NCBI GenBank assembly: GCA_030682795.1
Contig: JAUXNJ010000001.1
Coordinates: 62,001 to 126,000 of the forward strand
Direction of reading: 5' to 3'
DNA: 64,000 nt
Source: Sphingobacteriaceae bacterium
GTDB lineage: Bacteria; Bacteroidota; Bacteroidia; UBA7662
A program made the translations under genes and the position numbers. The notes below the pieces were generated by a model. The model did not search any database. It was not told the origin of the DNA and was given only the letters and a program-made list of their open reading frames with translations. Of the stretch, positions 38,482 through 48,321 are shown piece by piece; the stretch's first letter is position 1, and each line of letters begins with the position of its first letter.

Positions 38482-39204
38482 ATGCTGAATTACTTGCGGG
38501 AACTCAATGCCAAGCGACTCATTTTTTTTGAGATAGGACTAATCATTGCTTTAAGCATCATGCTCATCCTTTTTAACTGGAAGCACGTAGAACGCGAATT
38601 CAATGCGCCAATTGACTACGATCCCGACTGGGATCGGGTACAAACGCTGGAAACACCCACTCCCCAAACCCGGCAACGCACCTTTGCCCCGCCACCACCC
38701 GAAGTAACCATCTCTAAAGCCCCGCTTTCAGGGAACATCGAAACTGTATTGCTCGACATGTTGGAAGCAGAATTAGCAAGTACCGAAATCAATGAAAACG
38801 ATGTGGCCTTGCCAGCAAGTGCTTTTACTGGCGAATCGCCCGCGGTTGCAGTACCTGCCGAAGACCGCATAGGAGGCGAGTCAGAGATTTTTGTGGTAGT
38901 GGAAGAAATGCCAAGTTTCCCTGGCGGCGATCAAGCATTGTTGCGTTTTCTTTCCGATAATTTGCGTTATCCCTCCTTGGCTCTTGAAAGCAGGATACAA
39001 GGATTAGTAGTTGTGCAGTTCATTATTGATGAAAAAGGACAAATTTCGGCACCAACTATTTTACGAGGCATTGGCGGTGGCTGTGATGAAGAGGCCATCC
39101 GCGTAGTGAAGCTGATGCCAGCTTGGAAGCCTGGCAAACAACGTAATCGCGCTGTTAAGGTACGCTACAACTTACCTGTACGCTTCCAACTCAAAACCGA
39201 TTAA
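38482..39204 (+). CDS. TonB-like energy transducer, copy 1
   Basis: 240 aa, anchored in the inner membrane by one helix (FFEIGLIIALSIMLILF). A proline-containing periplasmic linker is followed by a TonB C-terminal domain (MPSFPGGDQALLRFLSDNLRYP...GLVVVQFIIDEKGQI...RVVKLMPAWKPGKQ). It would couple proton motive force to TonB-dependent outer-membrane transporters. Start chosen at the ATG at 38482, where MLNYLRELNAKR aligns with copy 2. The central linker lacks the poly-proline run of copy 2. No ExbB/ExbD genes are adjacent. Confidence 0.9.
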   Translation: MLNYLRELNAKRLIFFEIGLIIALSIMLILFNWKHVEREFNAPIDYDPDWDRVQTLETPTPQTRQRTFAPPPPEVTISKAPLSGNIETVLLDMLEAELASTEINENDVALPASAFTGESPAVAVPAEDRIGGESEIFVVVEEMPSFPGGDQALLRFLSDNLRYPSLALESRIQGLVVVQFIIDEKGQISAPTILRGIGGGCDEEAIRVVKLMPAWKPGKQRNRAVKVRYNLPVRFQLKTD

Positions 39205-39351
39205 AGCAAACACATTCTTTAAAGGTCTAAGATTGCTTGGCACCAAAAAATATTGGGAATGAATTGTAATATTTGTGTAAGCTCCTTGGCTTTTCGGTGG
39301 GGAATGCATTAATTTGTACATAATTACGTTGTCGTAAAGAAACACGGTCAA

Positions 39352-40014
39352 ATGGAATATAAAAAGAATCCAAACGTAGATTTGAATAAACAGCGCGGTC
39401 TGTTTTTTCAGATTGGTATGATTGCCTCGTTGGGCATCATGCTAACCGCTTTTAATTGGGCAGATCGCGAAGGTGGACCTGCTAACTTGGGAGATTTGGT
39501 AATTGAAGAGCCCGTAGAAGTGGAAATCCCACAAACCGAACAAAAAGTTCAGCCACCGCCACCACCACCGCCACCACAATTGGAGGTAGTAGAAGACGAT
39601 GAATTAATCGAAGAAGACGATATTCAATCGACCGAGGTAAACCAGGATACCAAAATTGACATTCCGGTAATTGAGCCTGAAGAAGGGCCTTCTGAACCTG
39701 AAATTTTCACCATCGTAGAAGACATGCCATCGTTCCCTGGTGGAGACCAAGCCTTGCTCGAATACATGGCCAAAAACACGAAGTATCCGCCCCTCGCCCG
39801 TGAAAACGGTTTACAGGGCATTGTGGTAGTAACCTTTGTGGTAGACAAAAACGGCAATATCAACAATGTACAAGTGCTTCGTGGTATTGGCGGCGGTTGC
39901 GATGAAGAAGCCATTCGCGTAGTTAAATCAATGCCATCTTGGAAGCCAGGCAAACAGCGTGGCATGCCGGTGAGCGTACAATACAACTTACCTTTCCGCT
40001 TCAGCTTACGCTAA
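39352..40014 (+). CDS. TonB-like energy transducer, copy 2
   Basis: 220 aa. N-terminal anchor (FFQIGMIASLGIMLTAF), a poly-proline linker (eight prolines in a row) and acidic stretch, then a TonB C-terminal domain (MPSFPGGDQALLEYMAKNTKYP...RGIGGGCDEEAIRVVKSMPSWKPGKQ). It is clearly paralogous to copy 1: the C-terminal domain shares long runs such as GIGGGCDEEAIRVVK. It is followed by a strong terminator. Separate expression from copy 1 is likely because of the 147-base gap. Confidence 0.92.
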   Translation: MEYKKNPNVDLNKQRGLFFQIGMIASLGIMLTAFNWADREGGPANLGDLVIEEPVEVEIPQTEQKVQPPPPPPPPQLEVVEDDELIEEDDIQSTEVNQDTKIDIPVIEPEEGPSEPEIFTIVEDMPSFPGGDQALLEYMAKNTKYPPLARENGLQGIVVVTFVVDKNGNINNVQVLRGIGGGCDEEAIRVVKSMPSWKPGKQRGMPVSVQYNLPFRFSLR

Positions 40015-40030
40015 GCTCATACATGAAAAG

Positions 40031-40058
40031 AAACCGACTTTCGAGTCGGTTTTTTTTT
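40031..40058 (+). terminator. Terminator after TonB copy 2
   Basis: An 8-9-bp stem (aaccgact / agtcggtt) with a tetraloop is followed by nine T residues. Confidence 0.9.
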
Positions 40059-40089
40059 GCCCTTTGCTTTCAAAACCTTTGTACATGAT

Positions 40090-40119
40090 AAAAAAAATCC
40101 CCTACCGATTGGTTGGGGA
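40090..40119 (-). terminator. Terminator of the sucAB operon
   Basis: On the minus strand gtccccaacc-aatc-ggtaggggat forms a stem with one mismatch, followed by eight T residues, about 20 bases after the sucB stop. Confidence 0.8.
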
Positions 40120-40140
40120 CTATCCTATGATTTTGAGAGC

Positions 40141-41364
40141 TTAAATACCCATCAACATCCGGGCTGGATCCTCGAGGTACTCTTTTACGCGGTAAAGGAA
40201 GCTCACCGACTCACGGCCATCGATGATGCGGTGGTCGTAGCTGAGGGCAATGTACATCACCGGACGAATCACCACCTCGCCGTTCAAGGCAATGGGGCGC
40301 TCTACGATGTTGTGCATGCCTAAGATGGCACTCTGTGGGGCATTGATAATGGGGGTCGATAGCATCGAGCCAAACACACCACCATTGGTAATGGTGAAGG
40401 TGCCACCTGTCATTTCCTCGAGGGTAAGTTGGTTTTCGCGGGCGCGCTTAGCAAGGCGGCCTACTTCGGCTTCAATTTCATGCAGACCGAGCTTTTCAGC
40501 ATTGCGAATCACCGGCACTACCAAGCCACGCGGCGCCGAAACAGCAATCGATATGTCACAATAGTCGTTATACACCAGCTCTTCGCCGTCGATCATGCCA
40601 TTTACGGCTGGGAATTCTTGCAAGGCCAGGCACACCGCACGTGTGAAGAACGACATGAAGCCGAGACCTACGCCATACTTCTCTTTGAATTTGTCTTTGT
40701 ACCGGCTGCGCAATTCCATTACCGGCCCCATGTTCACCTCGTTAAAGGTGGTGAGCATGGCGGTTTCGTTTTTCACACTTACCAGGCGACGGGCAACGGT
40801 TTTACGGAGCTGACTCATGCGCTCCCGGCGTTGGTTGCGCTCCCCAGCTGGGGCAGCAGGAGCGGCAGCTGCAGTACTAGCTGCTGGGGCAGCGGCTTTA
40901 GGGGCAGCAGCTTCTGCCTTGAGGGCATCTTCTTTGGTTACGCGACCATCTTTACCAGTACCGGCTACAGCGCTGGCATCCATGCCCTTTTCTGCCAAAA
41001 TTTTGGCAGCGGCAGGTGATGGGTGACCGCTGGCATAGGTCTGTTGACCTGCAGGTGCAGCAGCCGAAGGTGCAGCCGCAGTAGCTGGAGCAGCTTCCGC
41101 AGCAGGAGCCGCGGCAGCAGGTGCTTTGGCATCGGTATCTAACGAGCAAACCACGTCGCCAATGGCTAAAGTGGCGCCTTCAGCAGCAATGATTTTTAGC
41201 ACACCAGCTTGCTCAGCATTGAGCTCCATGGTGGCCTTGTCGGTTTCGAGTTCGCACAGCACCTCGTCCATTTTAACGAAATCGCCGTCTTTTTTAAGCC
41301 ATTTGGCAATCACCACCTCGCTGATGGATTCGCCCAAGGCGGGAATTTTAACTTCTAAAGCCAT
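40141..41364 (-). CDS. sucB: Dihydrolipoamide succinyltransferase (2-oxoglutarate dehydrogenase E2)
   Basis: TCA-cycle E2 core enzyme, 407 aa. Lipoyl domain 1-80 with K43 in [12 protein letters not shown], a long Ala/Pro-rich linker, a peripheral-subunit-binding domain ([17 protein letters not shown]...GRVTKEDAL), a second Ala-rich linker and the acyltransferase domain. The catalytic motif is [13 protein letters not shown] (H378, D382). It lies 12 bases downstream of the E1 gene, forming the standard E1-E2 operon. The E3 gene (lpd) is not in the window. Confidence 0.96.
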   Translation of the reverse strand: MALEVKIPALGESISEVVIAKWLKKDGDFVKMDEVLCELETDKATMELNAEQAGVLKIIAAEGATLAIGDVVCSLDTDAKAPAAAAPAAEAAPATAAAPSAAAPAGQQTYASGHPSPAAAKILAEKGMDASAVAGTGKDGRVTKEDALKAEAAAPKAAAPAASTAAAAPAAPAGERNQRRERMSQLRKTVARRLVSVKNETAMLTTFNEVNMGPVMELRSRYKDKFKEKYGVGLGFMSFFTRAVCLALQEFPAVNGMIDGEELVYNDYCDISIAVSAPRGLVVPVIRNAEKLGLHEIEAEVGRLAKRARENQLTLEEMTGGTFTITNGGVFGSMLSTPIINAPQSAILGMHNIVERPIALNGEVVIRPVMYIALSYDHRIIDGRESVSFLYRVKEYLEDPARMLMGI

Positions 41365-41376
41365 GATCTATTGCTA

Positions 41377-44094
41377 TTAAAGGGTAAATGCTTGATTGAT
41401 AATTTGTTGTTGCTCTTGCTCGTGGATTTTGGCATAACCAGTAGCTGGCGATGCGCTCGATTTGCGGGCGATGAGCTTGAGGTTGCGGTTTTGCTCATAA
41501 CGGAGCATATAAGTCCAGGCACCCATATTCTTCGGCTCTTCCTGTACCCAAAAGAATTCGGCTTTGGGGTATCGGGCGTACACCGCATCCAGCTGGGTTT
41601 CGGCCATGGGATATAGCTGCTCGACGCGTACAATGGCCACATCTTTGCGCTTTTCTTCTTGTTGACGGGCGAGCAGGTCGTAATATACCTTGCCATTGCA
41701 CAACAAAACGCGCTTCACCTTTTTAGGATCGGCTTGTTCGTCGTCGATGATTTCGCGGAAACCGCCGTTGTAAAGCTCTTCTACCGGCGACACACACAGT
41801 GGATGACGCAAGAGGGCCTTGGGCGACATCACTACTAGCGGCTTGCGGAAATCCCAGCTGAGCTGGCGGCGCAGGAGGTGGAAGAAGTTGGCAGGACTCG
41901 TACAATTGGCCACAATGATGTTCATTTCGGCGGCAAGTTGCAAAAAGCGCTCGGGACGGGCGTTGGAGTGCTCCGGGCCTTGACCTTCGTAACCATGCGG
42001 CAGTAACAGCACAATGCCGTTCATGCGGCGCCACTTTGATTCACCTGAGGTGATAAACTGGTCGATGATGGTTTGTGCACCGTTGGCAAAATCGCCAAAC
42101 TGCGCTTCCCACACACTCAAAACGTTGGGCGAAGCCATGCCGTAACCATATTCGAAGCCGAGCACAGCGTATTCCGACAAAAGTGAATTATAAATACTGA
42201 AGCGGCCTTGTTTGTCGCTGATGTTTTGCAAGCCAATGTGCAGCTCGTTGGTGTTTTCGTCGCGCATGCCGGCATGGCGGTGCGAGAAGGTACCACGAAT
42301 CACATCCTGACCGCTGATGCGTACCTTTTTACCTTCGCTGAGTAGCGTGCCGTAAGCAAGCAACTCGGCCAGCGACCAGTTGATTTGTCCAGATGCAAAC
42401 AAACTTGCCCGTTCATCCATCACCTTTTGCACCTTGCGCATCACCGTAAAGCCTTTTGGCACGTGGGTAATGGCTTCGAGCACTTGCTGCGCTATTTCAG
42501 GCTTCACGGCCGTAGCTGGCGAACTGTTGAAATCCTCGTAAGTAGAGCGGCGCATTTGCTCCCACTCCTTGTCGAGGGCGTGCGGCTTGTAAGCTACTTC
42601 CTTCTGTTTTACGAGGTTGAGGCGGTCTTGGAGGAGGTTTTTGAAATCCTCTTCCATTTGCGTGGCCAGCTCTGCGGTAATATCTCCCCGCTTTTCGAGC
42701 TCGGCAGAATATACTTTGCGTGGATCGGGGTGTTTATCAATGATGGAGTACAACGTAGGCTGCGTGAATTTGGGCTCATCGCTTTCGTTGTGGCCGTGGC
42801 GACGGTAGCAGAGCATGTCTACAAATACATCGCGCTTGAACTCCTGGCGGAAAGCCACTGCAAACTCCACTGCAAAGGTTACGGCTTCAGCATCATCGCC
42901 ATTTACGTGAAGCACGGGCGCGCCTATGGCATTGGCCACGGCGGTTGAATAATCAGAGGTACGGGCATCGTCGAAATCGGTAGTAAAACCAATTTGGTTG
43001 TTGATAGTAAAGTGCAACGTACCACCGGTATGGTAGCCTTTGAGCTGCGACATCTGCGCTACTTCGTAAACTACACCTTGTCCTGCCAACGCCGCATCTC
43101 CATGGATAAGGATGGGCAAAATTTTGCTGTAATCCTTGCTGTAAAGCATATCTGCTTTGGCGCGTACAAAACCCTCGAGAACGGGGTCTACCGCTTCGAG
43201 GTGTGAAGGATTGGGCACCAGGTCGAGGTTCACCTTTTTACCTGCCGTGGTATTCATTTGGCTGGAAAAGCCGAGGTGGTATTTTACGTCGCCATCGCCG
43301 AAACTGAGGTCGGGATTGGCGATGCCTTCAAATTCGTTGAAGATATACTCATAGGTTTTGCCGAGGATGTTGGCAAGTACATTGAGACGACCGCGGTGGG
43401 CCATGCCAATGGCAACCGACTCAACCCCGAGCTCTGCCCCTTTGTTAATGGCAGCGTCGAGGGCAGGAATGGTGTTTTCACCGCCTTCGAGCGAAAAGCG
43501 CTTTTGACCTACGTATTTTTTATGAAGGAAGCTCTCAAAAACAACGGCCTCGTTGAGTTTGCTGAGAATGCGTTTCTTTTTGTCGATGCTGTAATCGTAG
43601 TGATAAGCGTGCTTCTCGAAATACTGCTTACACCATTCGCGGATTTCGGTTTGGCGGATGTGCATGTATTCGAAGGCGAGCGAGCGGCAATAAATCGACT
43701 CGAGCTTTTCGATGATTTGCTTGAGGGTAGCGTTGGGTGACCCAATGAGGGTGCCGGCAGCGAAGCTGGTGCCTAAATCGGCATCAGTAAGGCCGTGGTA
43801 CTTGAGCGCTACGCCGGGGTCGCGGTCTTTGCGCGGACGAATGGGATTGGTTTTCGACAGCAGGTGCCCGCGCGAACGGTACGCATGAATGAGGTGAACC
43901 ACATTCAGCTCTTTGATCATATGCTCGTTGCTCACAGGACCCGCATTGCCTTCGGCATGCTGGGCGGCAAACTCAAAGCCTTCAAAGAACTTCATCCAAC
44001 CTTGATCCACGGAGGCAGGGTCAGACTTATACTGCTGATAATAATCGTCGATCACGGCTGGATCGGCATTGGAGAGGTACGAAAACTTATCCAT
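41377..44094 (-). CDS. sucA: 2-oxoglutarate dehydrogenase E1 component
   Basis: Thiamine-diphosphate-dependent decarboxylase of 2-oxoglutarate, 905 aa from the ATG at 44094. The N-terminal FSYLSNADPAVIDDYYQQY region (E2-binding segment) starts right there, while the track start adds 41 spurious residues. Motifs include GMAHRGRLNVLANI, the TPP-binding stretch GDAALAGQGVVYEV and FTINNQIGFTT, and RRHGHNESDEP. The length matches the family. First gene of the sucAB operon, with a candidate -7 box 27 bases upstream. Confidence 0.96.
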   Translation of the reverse strand: MDKFSYLSNADPAVIDDYYQQYKSDPASVDQGWMKFFEGFEFAAQHAEGNAGPVSNEHMIKELNVVHLIHAYRSRGHLLSKTNPIRPRKDRDPGVALKYHGLTDADLGTSFAAGTLIGSPNATLKQIIEKLESIYCRSLAFEYMHIRQTEIREWCKQYFEKHAYHYDYSIDKKKRILSKLNEAVVFESFLHKKYVGQKRFSLEGGENTIPALDAAINKGAELGVESVAIGMAHRGRLNVLANILGKTYEYIFNEFEGIANPDLSFGDGDVKYHLGFSSQMNTTAGKKVNLDLVPNPSHLEAVDPVLEGFVRAKADMLYSKDYSKILPILIHGDAALAGQGVVYEVAQMSQLKGYHTGGTLHFTINNQIGFTTDFDDARTSDYSTAVANAIGAPVLHVNGDDAEAVTFAVEFAVAFRQEFKRDVFVDMLCYRRHGHNESDEPKFTQPTLYSIIDKHPDPRKVYSAELEKRGDITAELATQMEEDFKNLLQDRLNLVKQKEVAYKPHALDKEWEQMRRSTYEDFNSSPATAVKPEIAQQVLEAITHVPKGFTVMRKVQKVMDERASLFASGQINWSLAELLAYGTLLSEGKKVRISGQDVIRGTFSHRHAGMRDENTNELHIGLQNISDKQGRFSIYNSLLSEYAVLGFEYGYGMASPNVLSVWEAQFGDFANGAQTIIDQFITSGESKWRRMNGIVLLLPHGYEGQGPEHSNARPERFLQLAAEMNIIVANCTSPANFFHLLRRQLSWDFRKPLVVMSPKALLRHPLCVSPVEELYNGGFREIIDDEQADPKKVKRVLLCNGKVYYDLLARQQEEKRKDVAIVRVEQLYPMAETQLDAVYARYPKAEFFWVQEEPKNMGAWTYMLRYEQNRNLKLIARKSSASPATGYAKIHEQEQQQIINQAFTL

Positions 44095-44120
44095 TTCGAT
44101 TTTTAGATGTAAACAGGCTG

Positions 44121-44128
44121 CAAAGCTA
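44121..44128 (-). promoter_or_regulatory. Candidate -7 box (TAGCTTTG) for sucAB
   Basis: On the minus strand TAGCTTTG matches TAnnTTTG, with a TTG 15 bases upstream as a weak -33. Located 27 bases before the sucA ATG. Confidence 0.4.
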
Positions 44129-44288
44129 CGAAGCCTTTTGATGCAATTTAGCTTAATAAATGCAACAGAGGCAGTTTTTAGGAAAATTTGGGTGATTTTT
44201 TGTTGCAGTTGCAACAATTATTTGTCCCCAAGCGCCAAGAAGCACCTCCATCAAAACAAAAACCTTAATGCGGAGCGTCTCAGCTGGT

Positions 44289-45434
44289 TCACATGAGCTT
44301 CTGCAACCAGCGGCGTAAGGTAGGCGACTGATTTCCAAGCCAACCAACAGCATACAAGACACGATAACGATGTGCAAAGACATTTACCATCCAAGCTTTG
44401 GCGCGCATCTCTTTCCACCAGCGTTTGTTTACAGCTTTTTGATAAGGCGCCAATGCCGCTTCGCTCCAATTGTCTTGCTTCAGTGCTTTTATGGCTTGCT
44501 CTGCTGCCATTTTACCACTTTGAATGGCCAGCATGATGCCTTCACCGTTACTTGGGTCTATTAAAGAAGCTGCATCACCAACGAGCATATAGCCATCTCC
44601 ATGAATTTTAAACTCTTTGGAATAAAATGGCAAGCCAAATCCCTGTAATGATCCTTCTAACTGAGCTTCACCCAATTTAGACTGCAACACTGGGTTCTGT
44701 TCGATGAAATCATAAAACCGCGCCTTCAAATCTACCTTGTGTTTCGTAATGTGCCTCGAATGCATCCCTATACCCACATTTGCACTGTCGTCACCCACCG
44801 GAAACAGCCAAAAATAGCCCGGCACCACGTCTTTATGCACATAAACTTCATTGGCCGAGGCTCTGATATTTTTAACGCCTTTAAAATAGGCACGTACTGA
44901 GCCCCCATAATGTTCACGATCTACACTATAGCCTGCTAGCTGACGGGCTACCACTGAGTGTGCACCATCTGCGCCAATAATCAAATGACCATTGAACATT
45001 TGCCCATTCTGACAACTAAGTTCAAAATCTCTTCCTACCCTTTTAATTTGTTTTATCGCATGCCCAGGGTAAAAATCTATGTTTTTCGTGGCCACTACTT
45101 CTTCCACTAACAAATTATCGAAATCCACCCGACGGATTGTGTAAGACTTATTTTTCCAAAAAAACTCCATCGGTTTGGTGTTACCTATGAAAAGCAATGT
45201 GCTTTTATTTTCTGCCTTCTGTGGGAAATTTATTAAACGGATATAGGCATTAGGCGATATCTCTCGCAACACCCTAATCCCATGACCAGCAATAAAATCC
45301 CCACAAACCTTGTCCCTCGGAAAAATCGCCTTGTCTATAAGCGCCACCCGAAGCCCGCTATGAGCTAAACTCAGTGCCGCTGCGCTACCCCCGGGGCCTG
45401 CACCAACAATAATCACATCATACACTGAAAGCAT
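44289..45434 (-). CDS. FAD-dependent oxidoreductase of the geranylgeranyl reductase family
   Basis: 381 aa. Starts with the Rossmann FAD motif VIIVGAGPGGSAAALSLA and has the family signature (IDKAIFPRDKVCGDFIAG), then GADGAHSVVARQL and DAASLIDPSNGEGIMLAIQSG. Members reduce isoprenoid double bonds or act as monooxygenase-like flavoenzymes in lipid, quinone or pigment metabolism. The ATG at 45434 is chosen so that the FAD motif is N-terminal. Divergent from the epimerase gene, with 88 bases between. Substrate not deducible. Confidence 0.88.
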   Translation of the reverse strand: MLSVYDVIIVGAGPGGSAAALSLAHSGLRVALIDKAIFPRDKVCGDFIAGHGIRVLREISPNAYIRLINFPQKAENKSTLLFIGNTKPMEFFWKNKSYTIRRVDFDNLLVEEVVATKNIDFYPGHAIKQIKRVGRDFELSCQNGQMFNGHLIIGADGAHSVVARQLAGYSVDREHYGGSVRAYFKGVKNIRASANEVYVHKDVVPGYFWLFPVGDDSANVGIGMHSRHITKHKVDLKARFYDFIEQNPVLQSKLGEAQLEGSLQGFGLPFYSKEFKIHGDGYMLVGDAASLIDPSNGEGIMLAIQSGKMAAEQAIKALKQDNWSEAALAPYQKAVNKRWWKEMRAKAWMVNVFAHRYRVLYAVGWLGNQSPTLRRWLQKLM

Positions 45435-45522
45435 GACACAAGAAACGTAAAAAGGACAAAAAAACAAGTGATAAATACAGCTTTCAAAGCAAAAAACCTA
45501 TTTGATTTTGTAATTTGGCTGC

Positions 45523-46419
45523 ATGTCGAAAGTACTCATCACCGGAGGAAGTGGCTTGGTTGGGCGGCGCCTCACAGAACGATTGCAGCAAAAGGGTTAT
45601 GAAGTAGTACATGTGGGTCGAACTGCACGCGGCGAGCCAGTACCAACCTACGCTTGGGACATTGCCGAAAGCAAGCTCGATCCTACAGTATTTGATGGGG
45701 TAGACCATGTGGTACATTTGGCAGGTGCCGGTGTAGCCGACAAGGCTTGGAGCGTAAGTCGCAAGCAAGAAATCATGAACAGTCGGGTAAAAGGCACCCA
45801 GCTGTTGCTCGACGCCATGGATTGGCCAGCTAAAAAGCCCAAAACCCTCATTTCGGCCTCGGCCATTGGCTATTATGGAGATGCCGGCATGGAACTTTGC
45901 ACCGAAGAAAGTGCGCCAGGTAACGATTTCCTAGCCGATGTATGCAAGGAATGGGAAGCAGCTGCCTTGCCAGCTGAAGCCTTTACCCGACTTTGTACCA
46001 TTCGAATTGGCATTGTTCTGAGTGAAAAAGGGGGTGCCTTGCCCAAAATGATGCTGCCCTTTAAGCTCTTCTCGGGCAGCGTACTCGGCTCAGGCAAGCA
46101 AATGATGAGCTGGATTCACCTCGACGACCTCTGCGATATGATCATTTTCTTAATCGAAAATGAAAACTGCACAGGACCCTACAATGCCGTTGCCCCGCTA
46201 CCCGTGGCCCAATACAGCTTTATGAAAGCCCTTGGCCGCACTATGAAACGCCCCTTATGGATGTGGGTGCCCGGTTTCGTGCTCAAATTAGTACTCGGAG
46301 AAATGGCGGCTACCGTGCTTGCCTCTCAGTTTGTTTCGAATGAAAAAATACAGCAGGCTGGCTTTCGTTTTGAATACGAAAACGTGTACAAAGCCCTGAA
46401 ACAGCTTTTGCAGAAGTAA
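45523..46419 (+). CDS. TIGR01777 family NAD(P)-dependent epimerase/dehydratase-like oxidoreductase
   Basis: 298-aa extended short-chain dehydrogenase fold. The nucleotide-binding motif VLITGGSGLVGRRLTERL, HLAGAGVADKAW and SASAIGYYGDAG mark the YfcH/TIGR01777 group, followed by its C-terminal DUF1731-like domain (PVAQYSFMKALGRTMKRPLW). The natural reaction of this group is not established. Its stop codon directly abuts the stop codon of the convergent thioredoxin-like gene, with no intergenic base. Confidence 0.92.
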   Translation: MSKVLITGGSGLVGRRLTERLQQKGYEVVHVGRTARGEPVPTYAWDIAESKLDPTVFDGVDHVVHLAGAGVADKAWSVSRKQEIMNSRVKGTQLLLDAMDWPAKKPKTLISASAIGYYGDAGMELCTEESAPGNDFLADVCKEWEAAALPAEAFTRLCTIRIGIVLSEKGGALPKMMLPFKLFSGSVLGSGKQMMSWIHLDDLCDMIIFLIENENCTGPYNAVAPLPVAQYSFMKALGRTMKRPLWMWVPGFVLKLVLGEMAATVLASQFVSNEKIQQAGFRFEYENVYKALKQLLQK

Positions 46420-47694
46420 TTATTGTTGCTGCAGCCACTGCAACCAAGGGAGCTGTGTTTCAAGATTGCTCAACTTCACATATTTGCCATTGGGTGCAAT
46501 GAGCCAGGTGGTGGGATATGCTTTCAATTGCATCGCTGCATTTTCATGCTTCTCAATTTCCTCCACTGGAAAAGTGTAGGCATTTTGCTGCATAAAATGC
46601 TTTAAGTCTGTTGATTTGTAACTCAAGGTTACAATTTGTAAGTCAGAATTCAGTTGTTGGGCTTGTTGGGCATACAGTCTTTGTATAGCAGGCAGCTGCC
46701 GGCGGCAAGGACCACACCAAGTGCCCCACACATCTATTAAGGTCCATTTGCCCTGCCTCACCAAATCAGGATAGTGCCTCATCAACACTTGATCATAAGG
46801 CCAAGGCGCCCAAGTTTGGGTGAGGGTATTTATCCATGATTGAGCAACAGCTTCCTCCTTCAAAGCCCGCTCCAAAGCCGCCATGTTCCCTTTATTTGGA
46901 TCGGCAAATGCCGCTAAAATGCACCACTCATTTTCAACTTTTTCAGAAGTAGGTTCCGAACCTTGTACGAGCAACGTTTCTAAACATACAAAGGCAGGAT
47001 GTTCCTCCTGAAAGCGTTGCATGAAGCGTAAGTCGTGTTTTTGAAGGGAGACAGGCAGCACAGGAGACAACTCACTTTGCCCCTGCAATCCCAGTTGATG
47101 CACATAAAGCAGCTCCAAATACCCATAAATACTCGATAAATCTGGAGAGATCACTGGCGCCAATGACCGCAGCCGCTTTTGCAAGGCGAGCAAATCGGCG
47201 GTGGCTTGAGCTCCACTGACTTGCGTTTGGGTGTGCAGCTCAAAGCAAAACAAGCTGAGATATACTTGCGGCCACAGCGCGTACGGGGGACGAGTCTGTA
47301 GGATTTCATCGAAAGTTACCCTAGCTTCCTCCAGTGATAAAATGCCTTTTTTAAATTTGAAGTAAGCACTCAACGGAGCTACATAGGCTTTGAAAGCCGG
47401 TGTTAACTCTTCGAGCATAAAAAAAGCCTGGGCTTTGGCATCGTCATTTAAAGAGCGCGTAACCAATACTCCATAAAAGTTTTCATTGAGGGCCTTTTCA
47501 TTTTCGAATAGGTTGGCAAACTGTGAGGCTGCTTGCTCAAAGTAGTTTTGGTCATAGGCTAGCTTAGCTACTGAGGAGATGTGCACAGCATCAATATGCC
47601 TATTTTGAGCGCACACAGATGTCCGTGGCCCCAACAATGCAAACAGCCCACACACCAAAAAGGAAATTCTGAAAAGGCGCATGAAACAGTTCAT
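46420..47694 (-). CDS. Exported TlpA-like thioredoxin-domain protein
   Basis: 424 aa with a signal peptide (MRLFRISFLVCGLFALL...CAQ). The central 280 residues are helical and lack recognisable motifs. The C-terminal thioredoxin fold has WGTWCGPCRRQLPAI (CGPC redox pair) and the cis-proline loop near LKAYPTTWLI. Such proteins are periplasmic thiol-disulfide oxidoreductases, common in Bacteroidota and often linked to cytochrome or cofactor maturation. No partner genes are next to it. Convergent with the epimerase gene. Confidence 0.88.
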   Translation of the reverse strand: MNCFMRLFRISFLVCGLFALLGPRTSVCAQNRHIDAVHISSVAKLAYDQNYFEQAASQFANLFENEKALNENFYGVLVTRSLNDDAKAQAFFMLEELTPAFKAYVAPLSAYFKFKKGILSLEEARVTFDEILQTRPPYALWPQVYLSLFCFELHTQTQVSGAQATADLLALQKRLRSLAPVISPDLSSIYGYLELLYVHQLGLQGQSELSPVLPVSLQKHDLRFMQRFQEEHPAFVCLETLLVQGSEPTSEKVENEWCILAAFADPNKGNMAALERALKEEAVAQSWINTLTQTWAPWPYDQVLMRHYPDLVRQGKWTLIDVWGTWCGPCRRQLPAIQRLYAQQAQQLNSDLQIVTLSYKSTDLKHFMQQNAYTFPVEEIEKHENAAMQLKAYPTTWLIAPNGKYVKLSNLETQLPWLQWLQQQ

Positions 47695-47715
47695 GCACCA
47701 AGTTAAGCATTTCTG

Positions 47716-48279
47716 CTAAAAACGGCCAGCACCGGCAAAATAGCGCTTGTAATAGGCTTCGTTGAGATCGCTGATCATCACGCCACCATGAACCGTAGCG
47801 TGCACAAACTTATCATTCGACAAATACATCCCTACATGCGAAATGCGGCCTTTGCGGATATTAAAAAATACCAAATCCCCTTCTTGCAGCTCTTCTTTGG
47901 GAATACGTTGCACCTTGGTATAAATAGTAGCACTGCCTCCAGGTATTTGAACATCATATACCTCGCCCAGCAAAACGTTCACAAAACCTGAACAGTCAAT
48001 ACCTTTGGCAGTTCTTCCACCATAACGGTAAGGAGTGGCACGCCAGTTTTCAAAAATGAGTAACAATTCAGGTCTATTAATTTCGCCTGGATGCAAGCCA
48101 TATTGATGGGCTTTGGGAAGGAGGAAATCGTCGCTGCAAAGACTATCGTAATCTATTAGCAGCGATTCCATGCCCTTTCCTAAACTATCGAGTGGCTTTA
48201 CTACAGTACTATCAGGGTTCGAAGCTTGCGCCATCGAAACCAATAAAAACGACCATATAGTAAGCAACAAGATTTTCAT
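47716..48279 (-). CDS. NlpC/P60 (C40) family peptidase, exported
   Basis: 187 aa from the ATG at 48279. Signal peptide (MKILLLTIWSFLLVSMAQA). The NlpC/P60 catalytic cysteine is C96 in KGIDCSGFVN, and the histidine lies in RKGRISHVGMYL, with a second His in FVHATVHGG. These enzymes cleave gamma-D-glutamyl-diaminopimelate bonds in peptidoglycan. Length is typical of a single catalytic domain with a short linker. A candidate promoter box almost touches the start codon. Confidence 0.93.
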   Translation of the reverse strand: MKILLLTIWSFLLVSMAQASNPDSTVVKPLDSLGKGMESLLIDYDSLCSDDFLLPKAHQYGLHPGEINRPELLLIFENWRATPYRYGGRTAKGIDCSGFVNVLLGEVYDVQIPGGSATIYTKVQRIPKEELQEGDLVFFNIRKGRISHVGMYLSNDKFVHATVHGGVMISDLNEAYYKRYFAGAGRF

Positions 48280-48286
48280 GGGAGGC

Positions 48287-48294
48287 CAAAGATA
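48287..48294 (-). promoter_or_regulatory. Candidate -7 box (TATCTTTG) for the NlpC/P60 gene
   Basis: TATCTTTG on the minus strand ends 7 bases before the ATG at 48279, again implying a very short leader. Confidence 0.4.
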
Positions 48295-48321
48295 CAAAGT
48301 AAGCTCCTCATTACAAGCTTA

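Noticed and set aside
40429-41019. Long plus-strand ORFs (196 aa and others) opposite sucB
   Set aside because: Antisense shadows caused by Ala/Pro-rich, GC-rich codons of the E2 linkers.
42385-42948. 187-aa plus-strand ORF opposite sucA
   Set aside because: Antisense to a strongly conserved coding region; no family resemblance.
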